In this document: positions 1 to 10,800 of the stretch, piece by piece | How the letters are laid out: each line of letters starts with the position of its first letter | Position numbering within the stretch: position 1 is the first letter of the stretch | NCBI GenBank assembly: GCA_002633005.1 | Contig: NMRA01000163.1 | Coordinates: 581,614 to 645,613, forward strand | Length of the DNA stretch: 64,000 bases | Origin: Phoronis australis | Taxonomy: Eukaryota; Phoronida; Phoronidae | Direction: 5' to 3' | Made by a program: the position numbers and the translations under genes | Notes under the pieces: generated by a model | What the model was told of the DNA's origin: nothing | What the model saw: only the letters and a program-made list of their open reading frames with translations | Database searches by the model: none

Positions 1-1758
1 GATGAGGTGGTTAGCATAAACATAGCTGCGTAATGTGTAAAACCTTTATTGATGGTTCAAGTTCATATACATCCTTGAAAATTTTGTTTTAACACCCATG
101 GTCGAGTTAATGGCCATCACCTGATTTTTTGTTTTTTTCAAATTAACCTACAGTGCAGGTCACAAATTGTTACCTCACAGGTTGGCATCAAGTTGCGATC
201 CAACTTGTTGACTGCTCGTCTAGCCATCACTGTCGAGATAAGCAACGGTTTGCAAGCAGTTGTCAGTTCACTCCCCACTGTGGTCGTCACTTAGGTAGGC
301 CCTACCTAAGTGAAATCTGGGACAACCTCATGCTGAGGTGTATTTTCTAACATCTTGCCCATGCATTAAAGCAATGTTTCGTTATTACAGTCAAATTGAT
401 GAAATTCAAGAAAATCCCTGTATGTGGCATGACAACAGGGAATATTGAATAGCCTTCATTCGTGTGCTGAACATGCCTTTTAAAGGAGAATCCTTCATTT
501 AGACCAGTTGTGTCCCCATTCTATCAGTCACAACTTCTGTTGTTAGTCACTGAGGCATATAATTAGCTGACAAGTCATGCAGGAAACAATACTTTGTAAC
601 GAGTAGCTCAAGACTTGGTTTTTTTGTTGGAAAATTGTTATTACTTCACCAATTTTGAAAATTCAAGATTCCACATAGTCAAATTTTTAAGACCTATATT
701 CAGATTTTTTTGGTTTCCATTGGTTTTCATATCCCAAAAATAAAATGGTAAAACAGAACCATGATGCTTTCAAAACTTCTGTTTAGGTGTTATCTGATAA
801 GAAACAGTTGCCCTCACTGTGTGACAGTGAACAGAGCTGCTCTATAGATAACTAGCCTCTATTGAGAATGGAATGTGGATAGAACTGGTTCCGGGGGACC
901 TGTGTGACATTGGAGAAATTCAAAAGATTTCTCCAATTCGATGCTTGTCTCGCTTAAAAGGGACATTTACAGCTTGTCTGAAGTTGGAACTGCAATTGGC
1001 TGTGTGATATGCTTTCATTCTACTAACATTAGGAGAGCGGTCGGCTATTTTTCCTACGGGTCGATGGCTAGTTCTCGACTCGTTTCCAGACCGAAATGCT
1101 TGACCTTTGCTATAGCATTATCCTGGATGAATATATTGTGTAGTTGATGTAATCATTACACTCTATCAACAACAGTTGTGTTACAGAAACTGATTTGCTT
1201 TTATTCCTTCTTGTGTGTGCACGTGTAGTGTCAGAAAGGTGAGCAAGAATTAGTCGCAATCAGCTAGGGATTTGGTGGGACCTTGAATGGAGAATTCATG
1301 GTTAGTGGAAATCATAACATGACCTTCCCTTCGCACCCTGCTTTACTGAAACATTGCACTGGTGTGCATTCACATGCAACCACAGCTACCAAATATTTCT
1401 GTATATGAGCTCTTTCAATCAAATAAATTTCCGGAAAACATGCACACTTTTGGGTAATCTATGCGTGTTGGAAACCCCGAAGCTTTCTAGCAGAGAACTT
1501 TTCTTTTCGAAAATGCCATCAGCTGAGTGTGCCCTGGGTTAATGGAGGTATTCACATAAATCTGTGACTGTGAAATCACTTTCCCCAGCTGGCAACTTAT
1601 GTACATGATATGTGAAGAGAACTAGCAAGTTCATTAAATTAATGGTTGACTGGTTTTAATTCTTGCTCTTCAATGATTGTCACATGCACTCTTGACCCAC
1701 TAAGTGAAATTCAGTTTTTGTTCTTTTTGTTTCTCATTTTGCCTTGTAATTTTTGCAG
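1..1758 (+). other. Presumed intron 4 of GSS copy 1
   Basis: No exon homologous to copy 2 exon 4 is visible here, so the whole stretch is read as intron. Open frames are short and show no known domain. No clear repeat was noticed. Confidence 0.55.
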
Positions 1759-1813
1759 GTTTTTGATGTCCAGTTATCTTGGTGTTTTTGGTGGTGATAA
1801 TCTAAACAACTGG
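1759..1813 (+). CDS. GSS: GSS copy 1 exon 5
   Basis: The acceptor is TTTTGCAG and the donor TGG|GTATGT. The 55-base exon starts by completing a split codon and ends in phase 0, encoding a helix (FLMSSYLGVFGGDNLNNW) equivalent to copy 2 exon 5. The first ~30 bases of the following intron resemble those of copy 2 intron 5. Confidence 0.9.
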
Positions 1814-4800
1814 GTATGTCTACTGCTTAACCACACGTTGATAACTGTAGTGGGCAGTTAACACCTATTTACAAATTTCACTACATGCATGATTTTTTAG
1901 TTCAGCCTTCTCAGTGTAATTTAAGAGCAGCAATTGCTTGAAAGAGATTCCCATGCCAGTATGTGCAAGAGCTAGCAATGGGCAAGTTAGATTGAAGCAT
2001 TCTTACGCAGCATTGTTTTGGGACTGTTGAAAATTATTGCCATTTTTGTATGCTAACTGGTGTCATGAAGGGATGTCAGCTCAAAAACACATAGTGACTT
2101 CACAGGAATCATGATTTATGATTGGCTTTGTAGGTGGTGAGATTTAGCATGATCGAATATCGGATACCTCGAGAATCGTTCACGCAAAGGACTTGCTATT
2201 GACTATTCAATGCAGTTACTTGATGCCTTGTGATGCTTGCTTTCAGTCTTTTTTCTGTCATGGTTGCGTCAACGTACTTATTGCAAAAGCGCATGTTTCA
2301 GTGGACCCATGCTTTCAATTTTGATGCACTGAAATGACAATTTGTCCACTCATCCGTCATCATCAACTTATCCTGCTTAATCTTGAAGATGTTTACGAAC
2401 TGACAACCATCCCACAATGCATTTGGAAAATGACTTCAGCACTTTAAACATCGCATTTCTTCTTCCCTAAATGTGTATTCTGAGGTATCGATGAAAGTGA
2501 AAAAAGGAAATTGCCTCTGATGGAATGATATTTAGCTACAATTTCAACTTCCTTGCTGCTTGATTATTACTTTTCTTACTGCTTCATGTTGCACACTATT
2601 TTGAGGTGAGACTGCACTAATTTTTACTGGTTCGTGGTACACACCATTATGATGTGAGACTGCACTTCTAATTTTTACTGCTTCATGGTACAAACCAGTA
2701 TAATGTGGGGCTGCACTAATTTCTACTGATTCATAGTACAGACCATGACACGAGGGTACACTCTGAGTGCTTCATAGTACAGACCATTATGACATGAGGG
2801 TGCACTAAGTCTCTGTGTGCGTACACAGTGTTGCTGAGAGGAATATTACTTGAACGTCTCATATTTGAAATATTGGATTCGTTAATACATATGCCAAAAA
2901 TGGGAGATCAGGAGATTATCAAGATTGCGTGCAGGCAAACTAAAATCTTTCCCTGTGCCTGGCTGACTCTTCAGTCACAAGTCATCGGAATATCGTTGGA
3001 TGATGGTTAACATTGCTCAATTATTGCCTGATGATTGACACATTTTTAAGCAATTTCAAATATTAGTTTCAATATTAAGTTTTTCAGAAATATGAATTTT
3101 GCTTGTTAACTCTCTAAATTTCCCTGGTTTCCCTGCCTATACTTATAACAAAGGTTCTGTAATGTCATGGGCTATTGCCAATACCATATTTCCTGATAGT
3201 CTGCTAACCTCAGTCCCTCGTTATTGATGAGTCATTTGGCAAGCCGGTAATTTTTGAAGCCGCCAGTCTCAATCCCCACCCCATGGTCTTCACATACATG
3301 TAATATGACCATTTCTCATCTGTCAGCATCAAAAGCTAAAATGTGACTGATTGTATAAAAAATTGCCCAGTCATGTTAGGCATTGAAATACTTGTAGAAC
3401 TGCAGATGGGATACTCAAGGGCCAACACTGAATTTAGTGAATAATTTGAAGATAATTATTGCTGTGCATTGTCGCTTCCAATTTTTTATCTGTCTGAACT
3501 AACTTTGTGTGCCAATATTTGAGAATAAAAAAGAGGACATTCAGATATAAAGCGGGACATTTTAGTCAATGCCAAAATGCACTAGGTTGAAATGGGCCGG
3601 AAAACCCTTGGTGGCGTGTTTGTGGTGTCAAACGTGGTAAATATATGGCTATATTGGCATCATGGGAAATCACATTTGATGTATGATGATTAGTAAATTT
3701 TGCTATGTGTCAAAAAGCCAGACAATTTGATGGTGTGCAGGATGCGTGTCTAGCCTGCTGAAGGCTTCAAAAAGTGTGACAGTCTCGCCAAAAGCAACAG
3801 TTGACGTTCCTTGTTACATTGGCAGTACTGTAAAATGTCACCAATTTCGTAAATAAATAATTACCATAAATTTCTCTCATTTTTCAGAAAATTATCGATT
3901 GAGCTACAGTACAGAACTTGAAAATGGCAAAATATTATTTTCGTACTTTGTATCACATAAAAGCTCACCTCTCTGCAGTGTTGTGTCCGAAATTAGTGTG
4001 ATTTCACAGCTGTAGGTCTCTGAGATATTACCTTTTGCTCAGGATTTTATGGGAGATACACACTCATTTTGCAAATGGCACTTAAATGCTTACTATTTCC
4101 CATGAAACAGTTGTTAGAACTTAAGTTCTCTCTAGTGTTTTGATTTTGCTTCCAACTTTAACTGGTACTAGTTCCAGTTGAGACATATCATGGGAGTATA
4201 ATTGCTACAACTGATCCTGTCACAGAAGGCGTGCTTCAGTACTGACTTACTGATCAAATCTGACTGGTTTCAAATGTTTCAATGACACCTCATATCAAGT
4301 AATTGCCGTATTTGATTCTATTGAAATCACTTGATGTTTACAGCTTCCACAGAATGATCCCACTCAAGGCATGGCAAAGGGACTCGTGAAGGCTTGGCAG
4401 GTGTTCAAGAATGAAAGGTACAGTCATGTCTATTCTTAGTTGAACACTAATCACCCCAAATTTGTTTTTCAACCATAAAAATGATACTTTCCCTTTAACC
4501 CTGTTCTGGTGAGCAGGAGGTTCTCAATCTTGCCCTCGACTCAGTTGTACTTGGAATGCTTATTCTACATCATTGATACATTGAGAATTAGAACGTAGTC
4601 CATTACAAACTGTCCTATCATAAAATATCTTCAACTTACCTGCTAAAATATTGTACGGGTATTGACTAATCAGACCAATTCTCATGACTCCACAACCTTT
4701 GCTTTTATCTTTTTTACAGTGCAATTATTTTATTCATTGTTGAGGGAGAAAGTAGAAACATTTTTGATCAACGTCAAATTGAGATAGATATCATTCAGCT

Positions 4801-7800
4801 TGATCGTCGCATCAAAGTTTTTCGCAGAGATTTACGACAAGTGTTCAATGATGCTGCACTAAATACCGAGAAGGAGTTAGTCATGTGAGTACGTTTATCA
4901 TCGAAAACTGTTTGATGTTTCCTTTCAAGCATGTGTCGTTAACAGTTGTGAATCATCTTTTAGTCTGCCTGACTGCTCTTAATGTGATTGTCAAGATTTT
5001 CTTGAGATGAGGCATAGCTTAGTGCTGCATTAACCTTTGTTGCAAAGTTTCAAACAAATGTGATGATAAGCTGGCCTCATTTACTAGGCTAGAAACAGTC
5101 CACTGAACTGGTGTTCTTCTCATTCAGTGGAAAATTCTATCTGATTGGAGGATTGCGGTATGGTTTCTTATATCAGAACAAAAAATTTTTAAAAATAAAT
5201 TTTCGGACAATAGATCATGTTATTTGTAAATTGTATCCTGTTTCTGTATCTCCGAAGTTATTCTTTTCATGGCAGAACAGTCATTATTTTTTAAACATTT
5301 CCAACAAGACAGAGTAAAGAAGACAATTTACTTCTGATTTGAAAACATTATGTATAAGTACTGTCAACAACAAATACTGGGTGACATTTTGAACATTTTT
5401 GGCTATGCAGTGTGCACTTAAAAGTGAAACTTGAATTGACAGCTTTGACCATTATTTTTGTTTGAATTTGAGGAAGGTTTAGGTTCGATTTTGTGAATGA
5501 CATGAATTCTCTAACTGAAAACTTGATATCTGATTCGCTAAACAATTACAGTTGATTAAAAACAGTCAAGTGCTGCATAGGGTTTCTTTTCAACTGCATT
5601 CATTTGATTTTGTGTTTATTTTTTATTTAACTTTCAGAGATGGCAGGACTGTGGCTGTAACATATTTTAGAGCTGGCTATACTCCTGAATTTTATCCATC
5701 TGATAAGGTTAGTTTGTATTCTTATTTATGTGTGAGACCAACTGTGTCATGTGCTGAATGGGAATCCATGTTTTTTACGTATTAAACGTAATACTGCTTG
5801 CCATTTTAGAAGGCAATTATCATGAAAATTATTCAATGCAGGACTCATTGTGACAGACACGTGGAATATCGCATTCAAATGTATGGACAAACCTAATTTT
5901 TCACTGAATTTATTGGTTAAACGCTTATAATATGAAGTTGGCCAGCAAATGTCGGGCAACTTGGTAACATTTGAGCAGTTTCAACAAATGCAGAAAAAAT
6001 TGTATTAGCAGTATGTTCCAACTTGCAGTACAAAGTTTAACTTTTTCGGGGGCAGTTCATGCTTTTGCTCACTGCTTCTTTCTTGTGTTTTGTTTCAAAT
6101 ATCTGAAATAACCGGTCATTCCAACTGGAATAGTGGCAGGGGGGAGTGTCATTCTTGTGTTGTATCAAGTATCCTAAAAATATTCACATTCTAAAGTATG
6201 ACTTCCTGAACATGGTTTTACTGGGAGCTAAAAAATTGATTTTCCTACTTCGGGAATACCATAGTTTGTGCTGCAGTGTGTAGAAATTAGGTAAAAGTGC
6301 GCAACAGTTGACTAAGACTGAGAAGAAAATTGGTGTTTTGGTCCCAAATGATCCTGCAGTACAGCTCCAGCAGATATCAAGGCTTTTTGGGCAAAGCTAA
6401 TACACCAAGGTGGAACACAATTAAAATTAATGTTTCTATATTTTCTGCTGCTGATTGTGTCCGATTTGAACATATGGGACTGTAGTTGAATGAAAAATTC
6501 TCATTTTCTTACCAGCGTGCGAAGGCTTTAGTGTGCTGTGAAGTGTCATTTCTCGTTGATTTGCAATAATTGTGTTAACAATCATGGGACTTTTCCTTAC
6601 TTTTGTGCCTTCCAACGGGAATTTTAGAATTCATAAGATACAAAACACCATTAGTTTGAATAGCTGCAAGCAGTCACAGACAGGCACGCAGATCACATTC
6701 GGGGTGATGAAGTGGGTCCTCAACCTTTCATAATTAATGGAAAAGCCTGGCCAACTCCACGTAGCTCTCCAAAGTTTTTAGTTAATTCTAATTTCTCATT
6801 TTTGCTCAAAGACCTTCTCTTCATGGGTTTTGCAGGCATATTTTTAAATAATGTTAAATCTTTGACATTGCCAGATAAGAAATGATTAAGAAATTAAAGT
6901 GTTTATATTATTAACTTGAAGTGTGAATATTGCCATTAATGATAGCAACACCTACCAATCACTATCATGATGACATCACAGTTGAACGTTCACACCACAT
7001 TGAAGCGATGATGCTCCATTGCTAATTCAACCTGATCTCTGCAAAGTTACCTTGTGCTATTCACTTCGATCCAATGCCAAAGTGAAAGGTTCATATCAAC
7101 CAACACTCTGTAGAACGTGTTGACGTTGGTATGAAAGGCCCTAAAACCAAATTATTCAGTGAAGGGCAGCCAGTAAGGGTATGCTTAGGCTTTTTCCATG
7201 TCTGGGTAATTATAAAGGTAATGGGTCAATGGTTTGGAGACAAAGCCATTCAATTTATCAGTCTTAAGCCGGTTTCCCATTGCTTAAACCAAAATGAAGG
7301 ACCTGCTGAAAATATCTCACGATAATTAAGATAAGCAAACACAGTAACTTGCCAGTCAATGTTCCCATTGGACCGGACTAACGGCCGTCGCGGTAAGTAT
7401 TTAGGGATAAATGGATACATGGGGTGCATGTGTCAGACCATGTGGAATGAGAACAGGATAAAAGTGGTGTGAAATTGGCCAAACGAGACGCCTGAATCTG
7501 TATAGTTGCATTATCCGTGGTGTTTAGGGGTTCCACTTGGTTTTATTTAAATGTAAGTTGACTTCCTCGGATATAAATTGAGCCAACGACGTATGACCTA
7601 CATGTATGTGGCGTTGTACACTTTATTAAGGGACTGGTGTGTTTCTGATTTTTCTATGTAATTCTAATGTGATCTGAAGACTGAAAGCTATCAATTTTTT
7701 ATGCGCCCACATATTTATATGTGGACGCATTGTGCCGTCCTATCAGTTCGTCCGTCCGGCGTCTGTCCGGCGTCCGGCATCTGCTGCTCTATCTCCAAAA

Positions 7801-10800
7801 CCGATTGATGTAATGTTCATGAAATTTTGCACGTGTTCCTTTCATGGATGGTACGGCATGAGTAAACTTTCGGACGGATCCGACTCACGGTGTGCCCCCT
7901 AGTGGCAATAATTATTTTTACGTTTACGTGTACCTTCAAAGGTCCTCAACATATTTTCACAAAATTTGGTATATAGGCATCTGTTAGTGAGACGACAGTA
8001 TCCTTTCGTTTTCGGATGGATTTGACGTAGTTTGCGCCACCTAGTGGCCATTTTTCCTTTTTTTGCGTCTGTTTTTAGCGTCCACCCCTCTATCAACCAA
8101 ACCGCTTGAAGCATAATTGTGAAAATTGGCATGTATGTTAATGACGAGAACGGGTGACGATGATTTTCCGACGACTTTGACTACTGTGGCGCCTCCTAGT
8201 GGCAGTTTTTTTGCGTCTATCACTATATCTCCTAAACCGTTAGCAGGATCTTTACTTTATTTAGTAAGTGCATTTACATAATGATGACAACGAACAACAA
8301 CTTTCTGACAGATTTGACTACTGTTATGCCACCTAGTGTCAATTATATTTTTTTACGTTTTCCTCTGTATCTTCAAAGGTCCTCACTGTATTTTCATAAA
8401 ATTAGGTGTATAGGCTTCTGTTAGTGAGGTGACGCTATCTTTCTGTTTTCAGATGGATTCGAGCTAGGTTGCGCCACCTGGTGGCCATTTTTACTATTTT
8501 TTACTCTGTTTCTTGGCGTCCAGCCCTCTATCAACCAAACCACTTTCAGGACAATTGTGAAAATTGTCATGTATGTTTTTACTATGAAGTGGACATGTGA
8601 CAATGATTTTCTGATGACTTTGACTATTGTGGCGCCTCTTAGTGGCAGTTTCATTTTTTTCGCCCATGCGTGATCTTGACAAAGGACCACGCCGATCCCA
8701 ACGGAACGTTGATTTTAAATATGTTTCATGTACCTGTTTTCATTACTTTATTTTTAATACTACTGTCTACTTGCAATGTTTTCTTTCTTTCTGGTTAGGG
8801 TTGCTATCTTTTTTTTTTAAATGAAGTATCAAAACAACTTAGAAGTCAGTTAATTGTGAACCCGTCCCTGACTTTTCCAGTTACAGCTACACCAAACATG
8901 TCACAGGAAACAAAGCTACACTTTTTATTAGTTCAAGTTCAATCTTTATTAGAACTCAAATCATAAAATATATACAAAAGCGCAAATATGATCCTGGTAC
9001 GGGAATTGGGGATAGTTAGGCCTATAAAAGATCTTTAACCCAGCCGCAGAGCGTCTAAAGCCGCGCACCGTACCAGTGACTGCTGGCAACTCATCGGAGA
9101 CTCAACTTAAACATCCTTCGCCGCAGAGATAACAACTCTTGAGCTGTCTCCTGTGAGTCCATTCTTTGTTGAATGATGTTTAGGTAAAAAATAGCCAATA
9201 TGAGGATTTGAAACCTCTGGACGAATTTTGGTTGCAGTAACTGCATAACTATTCTAGCTTTTCCTCAGTCATAAAAAATGAAATCACAGATCTTGCCCAC
9301 CAACCAACCTCATCCACTGCTTGCACTCTCCCGTTGACTATAAAGCTATCCATCTTGTCACGTGGTGAATATCTTGCTGGTAGGCGGTTGAAACAACACA
9401 ATTTGATTTGGATGTAATAATGAGTATATTGACTAAATGTTTGAATTTCCCTAAATAAATAATCATAAAGATTAACAAAGAAGGCTAATTTAATCAGTCT
9501 GTGATCATGTTTCCCGTTCCTGGCGTCTACCTTGGATCCAGTGTTACACTTGTCCGGTTAGTGTAGGACTCCTCAAGTAAAGTAGTTCGGCATGCCCTGG
9601 ACCATAAGCGATGTTTTAAAAGTTATTGGCATCTAATTTAGCCACTGTGTGTTGTTTATAGATGTTTCAGTGTAGCTTAGTTGTATATTAAAAGAATAAT
9701 CCACGTGATATTATTAACTATGATCAGCATTTGTAAATCCACCGAGTATATCAATCACACAGTCGTTAATTGTACCCAATGTTCGTAGTTTTTAGCTTAA
9801 TAGTTGATCGGTTTTTAAAAATTGAAATCCAAACTTGGTTGTTTTTTCCATCTGAACACCGCTGTGGTATTTGTTTTTTTATGAAAACTGTTGGTTAATG
9901 CGTTTTGAAAAATCGCCAGTAGGCCTATGTACAGGCAGAGATGTTTACTACTGTTTATGGCCAGGTAGTTACACTAAATTGGATCTTGCTCGCACTGGAC
10001 AATGCGGTCCGACTCTGGTGCCACGCTCTCTTTGTTCCTGGTAAAAGCTGCTCAGGAGGATGAGCGATGAAAAGTCACGCATATCTTTAGAAATGCATGA
10101 CTTTCATGTAAGCGTAATATTCATGGCATGCCCCCCCCCCCCTCCAAGCCCAAAATGTAGGTTTTGGGGGACATGTTTGGACCATTCAATTATTGTAACC
10201 TTGTTGAATACAACAAGTAACCATGAGTGAAGGAAAGTAGAAATCGCTTCCGCATTATATGCAGGTTCTCATTCACTCCCTTTCATGCACCCACTACTAA
10301 GACCGAACTTAGAGGAGCAAGGGACACCTAATTTGTGCCATGCTCAATTGTCTGCCAGTAATGCCAGGATTCGAACCTGTGTCTCCCAAATGGGAGCCCG
10401 GAGCTCAAACCACTGAGCCACACTGTCTTCTGTTGTAATATCTTAACAACTGATTTGTGATCCACCGTCTCTGGGCAGGTGGTCGCCCCTTACCATCATC
10501 CAACAATGTTGCCACCTGTTGCACTAGGCTTGTGAACTGTACTGTTACAGTAGTAGCCCATTGCCAATTTCAGTCAAGGAGTGGTAAGTTTGGTTTAGTT
10601 GCTAAGACTGAATATAGTATGTCGGGTGGTAGTGTTTGTTTACTTGGTGGTTGCTTTTCTAATCCAGCTTTTCCTGGCATGATGTTAGATTAAACTAATG
10701 GTCGATTTTACTGTTTGTAACAGGAGTGGGCAGCAAGACTCCTGATTGAAAGGTCCAGCTGTATCAAGTGTCCATCAATCAATGTGCACCTGGCAGGAGC

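Larger units (their letters stand above)
5708..10723 (+). other. Intron 8 of GSS copy 1
   Basis: A 5-kb intron, the longest of either gene. It holds the palindrome-headed array at 7701..8648 and a tRNA-like sequence near 10.4 kb. At 8930..9180, minus-strand sequence looks like an element 3' end (AATAAAG read in reverse). Otherwise I see no gene. Confidence 0.6.

Noticed and set aside
1-1758. Search for GSS copy 1 exons 1-4
   Set aside because: No sequence encoding the LFRNDFM or EFN-type motifs with splice sites was found, so these exons are taken to lie upstream.
7899-8690. Several minus-strand frames of 60-90 residues resembling each other
   Set aside because: They resemble each other only because they read through the tandem CTCF-like array.
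10367-10420. Possible functional tRNA gene
   Set aside because: A and B boxes are present, but the anticodon arm does not fold properly and the acceptor stem is only partial; a SINE head fits better.
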